A DNA stretch of 64,000 bases from G963422445 sp963422445. GTDB taxonomy: Bacteria; Pseudomonadota; Alphaproteobacteria; Thalassobaculales; Thalassobaculaceae. Positions 45,592 through 54,270 of this stretch are shown piece by piece. Numbering within the stretch: the first letter of the stretch is position 1; each line of letters opens with the position of its first letter. The translations under genes and the position numbers were made by a program. Under the pieces are notes generated by a model. The model was not told where the DNA came from and did not search any database. It saw only the letters and a list, made by a program, of their open reading frames with translations. The stretch is taken from contig OY729512.2 in the NCBI GenBank assembly GCA_963422445.2, forward strand, positions 1,674,001 to 1,738,000, read 5' to 3'.

Positions 45592-46175
45592 CGTCCAGCC
45601 TCCCGTGCCAGCGCCGCGGCGATTGCCTGTTGCAGGCCGGTGCCGACAGACCTCGGCCCGGAGCCTGACTGGCGGTGCTCCGCTGCAAAAGCCTGCACCG
45701 GTCCGAAATGCGCATGGCAGATCGCAACGGCCAGAGCGTCGGCCGAATCTGCGTTTTCTAGTGTCATGCCGGGGAGAATCCTGGAAACCATCATCTGAAC
45801 CTGCCGCTTGTCGGCGTGTCCCACCCCGACCACGGTTTTCTTGATCCGGTTGGGGGCATATTCCGCCACCGGCAACCCGGCTAGCGCCGGGGCTAGCAAA
45901 ACCGCGCCGCGGGCCAGACCGAGCTTCAGGGTCGACTCCGGATTCTTGTTGACAAAGGTCTCTTCGATCGCTGTTTCGTCCGGCCGGTACTGCGCTATGA
46001 TCTCGACAATGCCGCGATGCAGGGTCACCAGGCGTTCGGAAATCGGCTGTGTTGCCTCTGAATGGACAACTCCATTGGCGACCGGGACAAGATGATTGCC
46101 GGTGACGTCAATGAGTCCCCAGCCGGTATGCCGCAGACCGGCATCAAGGCCTAGCAGGCGCCTGGAGGATTTCAT
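45588..46175 (-). CDS. ruvC: Crossover junction endonuclease RuvC
   Basis: 195 residues. Catalytic acidic residues: D in LLGLDAGLRHTGWGLID, E in DETAIEETFVNKNPESTLKL, and the C-terminal acidic pair in ENADSADALAVAICHAHFGP. It resolves Holliday junctions. First gene of ruvCAB, directly downstream of yebC (19 nt). Confidence 0.96.
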   Translation of the reverse strand: MKSSRRLLGLDAGLRHTGWGLIDVTGNHLVPVANGVVHSEATQPISERLVTLHRGIVEIIAQYRPDETAIEETFVNKNPESTLKLGLARGAVLLAPALAGLPVAEYAPNRIKKTVVGVGHADKRQVQMMVSRILPGMTLENADSADALAVAICHAHFGPVQAFAAEHRQSGSGPRSVGTGLQQAIAAALAREAGR

Positions 46176-46194
46176 GACGGGAACCCGGGCACGG

Positions 46195-46941
46195 TCATGC
46201 CGTCAGTTTGGTCAGGACATCGTCGGCGATGTCAAAATTTGCCGATACCAGCTGGACGTCATCATTGTCGTCGAGGACATCCAGCAATTTGAGCAGGGTC
46301 CCGGCCTGATCTTCGGTGACGTTGACAGTCGTTTGCGGTTTCCAGGCAAGATCGGCCGATTCCGGTGATCCAAATCGCTGTTCGAGATACTCGCGAACGG
46401 CATTGAAGTCGTCAGGCCGGCAAGTGATTTCATGGGTCTCTTCGGTCGACTCGACATTTTCGGCTCCGGCCTCGATCGCCGCCTCGAACATGTCGTCGCC
46501 CAGCGCGGCCGCGCTGGGATAGATGACCTGACCGACCCGGTCGAACATGAATCCGACACTGTTGGTTTCGCCGAGATTACCGCCAAACTTGCTGAAAGCG
46601 GCGCGGATTTCGGAGGCGGTGCGATTGCGGTTGTCGGTCAGGGTGTCGACGATCAGCGCGACCCCGCCCGGGCCGTATCCCTCGTAGCGGATTTCGTCAT
46701 AGGTCGTACCGTCATCGCCGCCGGCCGCCTTCTTGAGCACCCGGTCGATGTTGTCCTTCGGCATGTTGGCGCCGCGGGCGGCGGCAATGGCGAACCGGAG
46801 ACGCGGATTGGCGGCCGGATCCGCCCCGAGCTTTGCCGCAACCGAAAGTTCACGGATCAGTCGGGTGAAGACCTTCGCGCGCTTTTTGTCCTGAGCACCC
46901 TTTCGGTGCATGATGTTCTTGAACTGGGAATGACCTGCCAT
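46195..46941 (-). CDS. yebC: YebC/PmpR-family protein
   Basis: 248 residues from MAGHSQFKNIMHRKGAQDKK, the invariant YebC start. Middle and end carry ARGANMPKDNIDRVLKKAAG, YEGYGPGGVALIVDTLTDNR and LLKLLDVLDDNDDVQLVSAN. Known members influence translation of proline stretches or act as regulators. It heads the ruv-tol run on the minus strand. Confidence 0.95.
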   Translation of the reverse strand: MAGHSQFKNIMHRKGAQDKKRAKVFTRLIRELSVAAKLGADPAANPRLRFAIAAARGANMPKDNIDRVLKKAAGGDDGTTYDEIRYEGYGPGGVALIVDTLTDNRNRTASEIRAAFSKFGGNLGETNSVGFMFDRVGQVIYPSAAALGDDMFEAAIEAGAENVESTEETHEITCRPDDFNAVREYLEQRFGSPESADLAWKPQTTVNVTEDQAGTLLKLLDVLDDNDDVQLVSANFDIADDVLTKLTA

Positions 46942-47202
46942 GCTTGCGTTCCGACGGGTGAATGACCGTGATGTTGTTGCAAAGGATTGCGATGCAGGAC
47001 TGTCTCTATACCGGATTTGCGGGCCGAGTGCATCCGTGAGACGATCAAAACTGCTTTCCAATTTTGGCGGGAATATGACCGCGTCACGATGACTGTGTTG
47101 CATCGGTCATGGCCATTGCGGCCCGTCTGGTTGTCGTTGCCGGTTCCCGCCGCGCCCGGCTGCCAGCAACGGAATGACGCGCCGTCCTGCCGCACGGCCT
47201 GG
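46942..47202. other. Gap between ymdB and yebC
   Basis: About 260 bp, likely the promoter region for yebC-ruv-tol. I see no gene and cannot assign boxes. Confidence 0.4.
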
Positions 47203-48021
47203 TCAGGTTGCCGGCATCGCCGGGCTGAGCAAGCCGCCTACCCTGACGGCTTCGATTCTTGTCGCGAGGCCGGTCCGGTCGTCACTGACCACAAGGGCGC
47301 CACAGAGCGTGGCCTCGCCACGCGCTGGTTCCAGCCGGGGGCCTGGCATTCTGGTCACGAAACGGGTAATCGCCTTATCCTTTTTCATGCCGATGACAGA
47401 ATCATAGTCACCGCACATCCCGGCATCGGTCTGGTAGGCGGTGCCAGATTCAAGAACCATCATGTCGGCCGTCGGGACATGCGTATGCGTGCCGATAATG
47501 GCCGAAACCCGGCCGTCGAAATGATGGCCGAACCCCATCTTTTCGCTGCTGGCCTCGCCATGCATGTCGATCAGAATGAAGTCGGCGGTCTCGCCCAGCG
47601 GCGAGTCCGCCAGCACCTGCTCGACGCATTCGAAGGGATCGTCGAGTGGCTCCATGAACAGCCGCAGCATGACGTTGATGACCAGGACCCGGCGTCCTTC
47701 GGTGGTCACGAACAGGCCGGCGCCACGGCCTGGTGTCGTTCTGGCCGGGAAATTGAGTGGCCGCAACAACCTAGGTTCGTGGTCGATATGGGGAATGATC
47801 TCCCGCTGGTCCCAGACGTGATTGCCGGTGGTAATGATGTCGGCACCGGCCTTGAACAGGCCGTTGCAGATCGTCGGCGTGATACCGAATCCGCCGGCCG
47901 CGTTTTCTCCGTTGATGACGACCAGTTCGGGTTTCAGGCGCTCCTTCAGCGCCGGCAGTTGGTCTTGTACGGCTCTGCGGCCGGCGTGACCAACGATATC
48001 GCCCAGAAACAGCACGCGCAT
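47203..48021 (-). CDS. ymdB: YmdB-family metallophosphoesterase (TIGR00282 type)
   Basis: 272 residues. Calcineurin-like metal site: MRVLFLGDIVGHAGRRAV (first D), VVINGENAAGGFGITP (N and E), ITTGNHVWDQREI (N, H, D), FILIDMHGEASSEKMGFGHH and IGTHTHVPTADMMVLESGTA. Relatives hydrolyse 2',3'-cyclic nucleotides. It starts 2 nt after the 5-FCL stop, so they form an operon. Confidence 0.92.
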   Translation of the reverse strand: MRVLFLGDIVGHAGRRAVQDQLPALKERLKPELVVINGENAAGGFGITPTICNGLFKAGADIITTGNHVWDQREIIPHIDHEPRLLRPLNFPARTTPGRGAGLFVTTEGRRVLVINVMLRLFMEPLDDPFECVEQVLADSPLGETADFILIDMHGEASSEKMGFGHHFDGRVSAIIGTHTHVPTADMMVLESGTAYQTDAGMCGDYDSVIGMKKDKAITRFVTRMPGPRLEPARGEATLCGALVVSDDRTGLATRIEAVRVGGLLSPAMPAT

Positions 48022-48023
48022 GA

Positions 48024-48620
48024 CTATGTCTCCACCGTGATGACCCGTTTTTCGGTCAGAATTGCGTCGAGGCGCGCATCGGATGGTCCGTGCGGCACAT
48101 GGTCCACTTCCTGCCCGTCGAACGCCACGCCGAGCGCGAACACCGATTTCCGCCTGCGCAGATCCGCAAGTGTCGCGTCATAGAAACCGCCGCCATAACC
48201 GAGGCGGTAGCCTGCTTTGTCGTAGGCGAGAAGCGGTATCAGTAGCCAATCCGGCTCGATATCCGCGGCGTCCGCGGTCGGGACAGGGATTCCGAAGCAC
48301 CCGGTTTCGAGCGCGGCTCCTGGCTTCCAGCGCCGAAACCGCAATGGCAACCCCGCCGCTTCGACAATCGGGAGTCCGGTTATCCAGCCGGCGCTGTCGA
48401 GTTCACATAGCAGTGGTTGCAGATCCGGCTCGCTACGGAATGGTAAAAAACCGCTGATCACACATCCCGACCGTGCCACCCATTTCGCCTGGAACCGTGT
48501 TGCAAGAGCGTGTGATACTGTTGCGCCTGCCGCTCGATGCAGGGCGGTCCGACGTGTTTCTGCCGGCGCCCTGAGCGCGGCCTTTGCGGCGGCAACCGCG
48601 GGCGGCGGTGTCATCGACAA
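48024..48620 (-). CDS. ygfA: 5-formyltetrahydrofolate cyclo-ligase
   Basis: 198 residues. Signature segments: SGFLPFRSEPDLQPLLCELD, WLLIPLLAYDKAGYRLGYGG with GFYDATLADLRRRK, and ALGVAFDGQEVDHVPHGPSD. It converts 5-formyl-THF to 5,10-methenyl-THF with ATP. The gene follows the probable 6S RNA, an arrangement widespread in proteobacteria. Confidence 0.93.
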   Translation of the reverse strand: MSMTPPPAVAAAKAALRAPAETRRTALHRAAGATVSHALATRFQAKWVARSGCVISGFLPFRSEPDLQPLLCELDSAGWITGLPIVEAAGLPLRFRRWKPGAALETGCFGIPVPTADAADIEPDWLLIPLLAYDKAGYRLGYGGGFYDATLADLRRRKSVFALGVAFDGQEVDHVPHGPSDARLDAILTEKRVITVET

Positions 48621-48624
48621 CAGT

Positions 48625-48758
48625 GTTCCTCGTGGCTTCCGGTGGAATAGACGGCGCCGCTCCGGCCGATGGTCCGGTATACCCTTTGTGGCCTGCTCAT
48701 GCAGGTGGGTGCCGCAGTACCAGGACCAGAGTCCTCGCAGAGGCAGCTCCCGAAGAAT
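48625..48758 (-). ncRNA. ssrS: Probable 6S RNA
   Basis: The 199-bp gap between zapA and the 5-FCL gene has no ORF but folds into a long interrupted hairpin. Outer stem 48636-48642 pairs with 48750-48755 (CTTCCGG with CCGAAG). An inner stem TGGTCCGGTA (48670-48679) pairs with TACCAGGACCA (48718-48728). An apical hairpin CCTGC/GCAGG (48692-48705) tops it. Unpaired regions on both sides in the middle would be the central bubble. On the minus strand TATAAA (48766-48761) is placed as a -10 box just before the outer stem. Location plus fold fit 6S RNA; ends are approximate. Confidence 0.62.
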
Positions 48759-48819
48759 GGTTTATAGCCCCAAGGATAAAATCAACCTGTCGAACCGGGC
48801 AGCGACCGTCATTGTCAAC

Positions 48820-49140
48820 CTAGCTCTGATCTAGTCTTTCGGCAAGGGCCTCGATGCGTCCGGCAAGACGCTCCATGGTTTCCGCCGCCTGTTCGCGGTC
48901 TTCCTCGCGCACGTCCGCCGTGGCCTGGTCGGCAGATTCACGCAGATTGACCAGTTCATCCGTGATCAGAAGCGAGGCCATGGCCAGCAGACGGCCATGG
49001 CCGACGTGACCGAGTTGTCTGATGATCGCGCTGATATGACCATCGACAATCTCGGCGAGTTCGACAAGACGCTGCTCCTGCCCGTCTTCGCAAGCGATGC
49101 GGTAGACGCGCCCATCAAGGCGGATTTCGACCTGGGTCAC
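48820..49140 (-). CDS. zapA: Cell division protein ZapA
   Basis: 106 residues. The N-terminal domain MTQVEIRLDGRVYRIACEDG then QEQRLVELAEIVDGHISAII is the ZapA fold, followed by a coiled coil (TMERLAGRIEALAERLDQ). It bundles FtsZ filaments at the division site. It lies 3 nt after a small coiled-coil gene and upstream of the 6S RNA. Confidence 0.93.
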   Translation of the reverse strand: MTQVEIRLDGRVYRIACEDGQEQRLVELAEIVDGHISAIIRQLGHVGHGRLLAMASLLITDELVNLRESADQATADVREEDREQAAETMERLAGRIEALAERLDQS

Positions 49141-49143
49141 AGC

Positions 49144-49365
49144 TCAGCGGCTCAGGGCGGCCTGCAGGCGCCCGATCGCGCTGTCGAGCCTGGTGCAGAC
49201 GTCGTCAGTCACCGTCGCCAGTTCGGCATGCTGACTCCGCACCGTGTCGAGTTCCTGCTTCAGTTGATCACCTCCCGTGTTGCGCGCCAGAACAGCGCCC
49301 AGGGACTGATCAAGGTCGTCGATGGCACTGTTCAGGCGTTGTACCGCATTATCAAGCCTGTTCAT
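49144..49365 (-). CDS. Small coiled-coil protein (DUF4164-like)
   Basis: 73 residues from MNRLDNAVQRLNSAIDDLDQ to LDSAIGRLQAALSR, with hydrophobic heptads throughout. GGGAGAG precedes the ATG. Small coiled-coil genes of this kind commonly precede zapA in alphaproteobacteria. It may assist division; that is inference. An ISNCY-like element starts 94 bp upstream. Confidence 0.8.
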   Translation of the reverse strand: MNRLDNAVQRLNSAIDDLDQSLGAVLARNTGGDQLKQELDTVRSQHAELATVTDDVCTRLDSAIGRLQAALSR

Positions 49366-49459
49366 GCCGTGCTCTCCCGGTAACCGGTCCGGTTGCGATT
49401 TGAGATGCCGGTACAATAGCCAGTGCACGGCGGCCGCGTCAATCGGTCAGACCGGCGGC

Positions 49460-50914
49460 CAGCAATTCTCCTTTTGGAGTTATCGGGGGTTTTCAAAGGC
49501 TTGGAGATGTGATTCAAGCTGTTGTATGAAGCGTCTTGAACGATATATAGAAGTGGTGTGGAAGCGGTGCGCGGCGTTGCCCGACAAGCGCTCGGGAAGC
49601 AACACGCGCTATACCATGAGAGACATCGGGCTTGCGGCGTTTTCGGTGTTTTTCGTGCAGAGCCCGTCGTTTCTGGCGCATCAGCGCCTGCTGTCGGCGC
49701 AGCGCGGCGCTTCGAACGCCGGGACGCTGTTCGGCATGGAGCGGATTCCGTGCGACAGCCATATCCGGCGGATGCTGGATGGGGCGCCGACGGATCATTT
49801 CGACGCGGTGTTTTCGGCGCTTGTCGATGACCTGGATGGCGCCGGCGCCTTGTCGGGTCTGCGCTGCCTGGACGATCGGGTGTTGATCGCGCTGGACGGC
49901 TCGGAGCATTTCCGTTCCGGCACGATCCACTGCGCGCACTGCTCGACGCGCCGGCGGGGCGAGGAGGTGGAGTATTTCCACAGCTTTGTCGGCGCCGCTC
50001 TGGTGGCGCCGGGGCAGCGCCGCGCCTTGCCTCTGGCGCCGGAGTTCGTGCGCCCGCAAGACGGCTCGGCGAAGCAGGACTGCGAGAGCCGCGCGGCGCA
50101 GCGCTGGCTGGCCCGCCTGGGGCCTTGTGTGGCCGGGCTGAGACCGGTCTATCTGGGCGACGATCTCTATTCCCGCCAGCCGATCTGCGAGGCGGTGCGC
50201 GCCGCGGGCGGGAGCTTCATCTTCGTGTGCAAGCCGTCCAGCCACAAGACGTTGAGCGAATACACCCATGGCGTCGTGCTGGACGAGGTGTGCCAGACCG
50301 TGGGCAGGGGCGCGGCCAGGCGCCGCCATCGCTATCGCTGGATGAATGGCGTGCCGCTGCGCGACGGCGCCGACGCGCTCGCCGTCAACTGGCTGGAGGT
50401 CGAGATCGCCAAGCCCGACGGCAAGGTGACCTACCGCAACAGCTTCGTCACCGACCTTGCCGTCACGCGAGACACCGCCGCCGCCATCGCCGCCTGCGGG
50501 CGTGCCCGCTGGAAGATCGAGAACGAGACCTTCAACGTCCTGAAGACCAACGGCTACAACCTCGAACACAATTTCGGGCATGGCAGCCAGACACTGGCCA
50601 GCATCCTGGTCGTGCTCAATCTGCTGGCCTTCGCCCTGCACACGGCCTGCGACCTGATCGAAGCATCCTGGCGGCGGGCGCGGCACGTACTCGGAGCCCG
50701 AAGGCGCCTGTTCGAGCACATCCGCACGATCACCGCCTACCATGTCTTCGCGTCATGGGCGGTCCTCATGAAAACCGTCATCACGGGCCTCCCCCTCCCG
50801 CAAACGCCTGATCCCCGGCCCCCGCGCCAAGCCCATCCCTCCAACCGCAGAACCGCCAAAAAACCAACACGAAAGGCCGCAATGCAACGAAAAACGCCAT
50901 AAGGAGAATTGCTG
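49460..50914 (+). mobile_element. ISNCY-like element, copy C (1455 bp)
   Basis: Same ends as copies A and B, flanked by a perfect 9-bp duplication ACCGGCGGC (49451-49459 and 50915-50923). It is one base shorter than the others because a C has been lost from a C-run near 50790. Confidence 0.93.
49526..50902 (+). CDS. DDE transposase, ISNCY-like, copy C with altered C-terminus
   Basis: The body equals copies A and B (LDGSEHF, GDDLYSRQ, KIENETFNVLK). Loss of one C near 50790 shifts the last codons: instead of LPPPANA the protein continues LPLPQTPDPRPPRQAHPSNR and adds about 30 residues before stopping at 50902. Catalytic residues precede the shift, so activity may persist. A change of Asp to Ala (AADIAAC to AAAIAAC) also distinguishes it. 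Confidence 0.8.
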   Translation: MKRLERYIEVVWKRCAALPDKRSGSNTRYTMRDIGLAAFSVFFVQSPSFLAHQRLLSAQRGASNAGTLFGMERIPCDSHIRRMLDGAPTDHFDAVFSALVDDLDGAGALSGLRCLDDRVLIALDGSEHFRSGTIHCAHCSTRRRGEEVEYFHSFVGAALVAPGQRRALPLAPEFVRPQDGSAKQDCESRAAQRWLARLGPCVAGLRPVYLGDDLYSRQPICEAVRAAGGSFIFVCKPSSHKTLSEYTHGVVLDEVCQTVGRGAARRRHRYRWMNGVPLRDGADALAVNWLEVEIAKPDGKVTYRNSFVTDLAVTRDTAAAIAACGRARWKIENETFNVLKTNGYNLEHNFGHGSQTLASILVVLNLLAFALHTACDLIEASWRRARHVLGARRRLFEHIRTITAYHVFASWAVLMKTVITGLPLPQTPDPRPPRQAHPSNRRTAKKPTRKAAMQRKTP

Positions 50915-50923
50915 ACCGGCGGC

Positions 50924-51343
50924 TCTGCTCTGGTCCGAAAAGTCGGGGCGAGGTTGGTGGACAGGCCATGCTGCACGCTTCCGGCCGTTTGGGCGCCTGC
51001 CGCCGGCCGGGCAAGAATGCCAGGAAATTTCTTGTGGAATGCGAACTTCAAACTTGAGACCTCGAGGCAATGAGCGAGCGGCAGACATGGTCGCTTGAGG
51101 CATGACGGCAGGGATGATCGCTACTGGCTGGCTATGGATGGACCGATTGGGCCGTCTGGTCGAATTCGTAGCGGAGTGTTCGGGAAAGCGCGGGCTGAGG
51201 CACTGACATCGGCGAAGAGAACCGGTATCGCCAGGAAGGTGACGGCAAACGGAGGAAGAGGTCCATGATTGCTACACATCATCAAGGTTGCGAAGCATTA
51301 TATCTTCGATGAAGAGGAATTACATGCGGCGAATATCAAGGGA
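50924..51343. other. Region between ISNCY copy C and a MITE, no gene assigned
   Basis: About 420 bp. A short frame near 51270-51340 reads LLHIIKVAKHYIFDEEELHA and could be the end of an old gene interrupted by the MITE, but I do not recognise it. Confidence 0.4.
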
Positions 51344-51454
51344 ACCGCTTATGCACGTGGCTCCGGTGAAACGCACATGTAGCGTTTGGCGTGCCGGGAA
51401 TAGTCGACATCGGGGGTAAAATCGTGTGCCATCGGAGCCGCGTGCATAAACGGT
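51344..51454. mobile_element. 111-bp MITE, copy 2
   Basis: Same ends and length as copy 1. The terminal repeats are slightly diverged on the right (CCGCGTGCATAAACGGT). Flanks TCAAGGGA and TTTGGTGA no longer match, so this is an older insertion or its flank has changed. Confidence 0.82.
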
Positions 51455-51560
51455 TTTGGTGATTTTGACGAAATTACCAACCTTGATTTTTGAGAAGGTA
51501 ATGCGTCACGGTCCTGGCATGAGCCATGCTGACCTGTATGCGGCGTGCCAGGATCTTGAT

Positions 51561-52751
51561 GGGGATTATATCGAATGGCCACATTTAGGGGTTGACGCAA
51601 GGCCCGGTCCCGCGCCCAACTTCCCTATGCGATTTCTCGGGTTCCCGCTCCGTCGGGCTCCCCGCTGAATACGACAGCCTGATATCCGGCTGGGGTCGCT
51701 TCCCAGGCTTGGCGGATAGGCGGGGACTGCCTCTTGCCGAGAGATGTTTGCAATGGCTCGGCACCATTCCGGCACCGGCGCTCGGGAGAGCGCCATTGTC
51801 GCTATCAAGCGAGACGGTCACTGAGGTTTTACAGTTGCTGCATTCGAGGCACGCCGCCACACAGTGAGGGGCCGCATGAACGCCTAGCGCACAGTTTCAC
51901 GGCTTGCGCCGGGCATGTCGTGGTCCTTTTCGTGTTCGGCCTTTCGGGGCTGGTGCGCGGTGGGCGGCAAGGCGATCTCGCGGGATAGGACACTTCTTGC
52001 TATCGATCATGCATCAGCTCCGAAGTTGGTTCAGCACTGATGCGGTCAGTGTAGCCCGTCAAGATGGCACTATCCGTCAATGATGAGGCGAGCTTGCAGG
52101 ATCCTGTCGTCGCGCGAGCAATCCGCAATCATCAGACCCTGATCGTCCAGCGACCGGATGTAAAAGCCTGTTTCTCCTGTGTTCGCAAAGCCGCATTTTC
52201 GATCAGCAGGGCGCTGTCCTGCGCGCTCAAGGTCACGACGTTTCCCTGATATTCAACGGGGCCGGCGAAAGGCCCGGCCTCGGCTGCGAATGTCTTGCGC
52301 AGACGAGGCAGCATGAACCAAGCGGCTTTCTGGCCGCCGCATGGAGGATATGCCCTTGATGTTCGTCGTAAAGAGGTCGGTGCCGACGACCCACACGCGA
52401 TATGTGAGGTTCGAGCTTTCCATGACCGTTCCCGTCTTGACCGAGAACATGCGCTTGTTCGGGCACTCCCGACAGCGGTGCGTCATGGACTTGTGTTTGA
52501 TGTTCGACTGAACGTTGACGCTGCCACAATGTGGGCAGTCGGGGCCATCGGGCCACCGTAGAGCGGCGAGCCACGCCTTTGCGGGATCTTCGTCCGGGAA
52601 CATGGCGGCGACCTGTAGCAGTGTCAAACCCTTGCGGTGTACCTTGCCCGGTGCCTTGCGAGTGATCGTTCAATTCCTTGAAATGGAACTGTAATATAGA
52701 CCCAGATGTCCGCTTTATCAACCCCGGATGTGACTATTCGATATAATCCCC
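51561..52751 (-). mobile_element. Degenerate IS1595-family element
   Basis: Ends GGGGATTATATCGAATGGCC (51561) and, in reverse complement, GGGGATTATATCGAATAGTC (ending 52751), with a perfect 8-bp duplication ATCTTGAT (51553-51560 and 52752-52759). The terminal repeats are related to those at 2040-4004. Only the N-terminal part of a transposase remains at 52235-52627; the other 670 bp (51570-52234) contain no recognisable gene. Confidence 0.85.
52235..52627 (-). pseudogene. IS1595-family transposase, truncated
   Basis: The product begins MTLLQVAAMFPDEDPAKAWL and has the zinc ribbon CPHCGSVNVQSNIKHKSMTH, CRECPNKRMFSVKTGTVMES. After GISSMRR the frame is lost; another frame carries LPRLRKTFAAEAGPFAGPVE, but then the catalytic VDET motif is replaced by unrelated sequence. 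It is inactive. Confidence 0.8.
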
Positions 52752-52759
52752 ATCTTGAT

Positions 52760-53248
52760 CCGCCGACAGGCCGAAACTTCGTCCGCGGACAATCGGAAGA
52801 ACTCTATGGTATTATAAGTTATTTCAATTAACTATGGCAGTGAATAAATTGTTTTTGGGAGCCGTCCGCGAACCTTCCGCATGAGGGTGGGTGGATCTTC
52901 CATGAGGTGGATGTCGCCATCAGCACAATCAAGAAATCCCGGGCAACGGTGGTGAGGCCTGCAAGGACTGTTGCAAAAGCGCGGGCGAGATTAGGATGTC
53001 GGTGTGATTTCAGCATGACGAAATCGGAATTTCGGCTTCGCCATGCAAAAGAACGTCGCGATAACGAAGGTTGCGCCTGACAAAGCAGGTGACTTCCGAA
53101 CAAGGACATCCCTGACACGCAAGCAAGCCGATTGCTACCTGTCTGACAGGCGGCCGGCCTGCTATCGGGTTCGGCCTGAAAGCCGAAAACAATCAAACTA
53201 TCGACGACAAGTGTTGATCCTTTGTATCATTCTTACCGCTAGGGAGAT
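52760..53248. other. Intergenic region, no gene recognised
   Basis: About 490 bp with an AT-rich start (ATTATAAGTTATTTCAATTA) and no supportable coding frame. Confidence 0.4.
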
Positions 53249-54270
53249 ATGGCCAGCCTGCGAATGTCCTTCTGGATCCCGAAGCGAAAGGCGATCACGT
53301 TCGATCTTGTGGGGTTGAGCGTTTTCATTCGTAGGCATGCCCGCGACAAGGCCCCCTTCTTCGTCGGACGCCAAGCGCAGATCGATCACATTGAAAACAG
53401 GCTCGAGGATATCATCGAATCCGTGCGCGCCGGTGATGACTGGCCGGCGAATAGCGCATCGCTTCTGATCGATGGCGCGCCCGGTGTCGGCAAGATATCT
53501 CTCCTTGATCACATCAAGACCCGACGGAATGCTGACAGCAGGGCGCTGCGGCGCCGTACAGATCCATCGTGCTAAACTCAACAATGAAGCCGCAATTGAT
53601 CTCAGGGCGGAAAGGACACTGCGGCGGACCGACAGTGTCAACACCAGCGGCAAGGCCAGTATTGCCGGTACCGGCTTTTCCCGTGGCGCAACCACCACCA
53701 CGGCCGCGCCCGGAATGTCCTTCAGCACCCTTGTCCGCATGATCCGGCGGAAAATGCGAACTCGGCCCGTCGTACTTCTGATCGATGAGACCCAGACCGC
53801 GCAGAAGAATCATGAGCTGACGCTGAGCATCTTGCATGAGGTCCGCCACGGACTGCCGATCATGACTCTGTTTGCTGGCTTCGCGAATTCCCGGAAGGTG
53901 CTGGTTCAACGCGGGATTTCCCGGCTTGGCCGGAACAGCGTCCATGCGATCGTCCGCCTTGCGCCCGGTGAGCTTGGCGAGGCCGTGCGGAAAATGCTGG
54001 ACCGGTTCCGGATTGACGTTGCCGGTGCCGATGTGCCGCGTTGGCGGCTTTGCTGGAAGATGTCTCCGACGTCTGGCCGGGACATCCGGATGGCGGCATG
54101 CACGCTCTTGCAGAAGGTCTGGTGAGGACAAGTGGACCTCTTGTCGGCATGAAGGAATGCTTGGTGCTGAGTCGCGAACTGCCGCTCCATACCTATCGGC
54201 TGCGCCGGAGTGACGAAATGAGAGATTCAAGGCCCTTGCTCGGTCGTCATGAGCCGCCTGCCTGAGACCG
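53249..54270 (+). pseudogene. AAA-type ATP-binding protein, frameshifted
   Basis: Frame 1 (53249-53575) has APFFVGRQAQIDHIENRLED and Walker A DGAPGVGKISLLDHIK. After a shift, frame 2 has STLVRMIRRKMRTRPVVLLI with Walker B VVLLIDETQTA, then LPIMTLFAGFANSRKVLVQR and LAPGELGEAVRKMLDRF. A second shift is followed by VSDVWPGHPDGGMHALAEGL. The order fits AAA_16 ATPases seen in mobile DNA. The Walker A lysine is present, but the product is broken. Confidence 0.65.
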
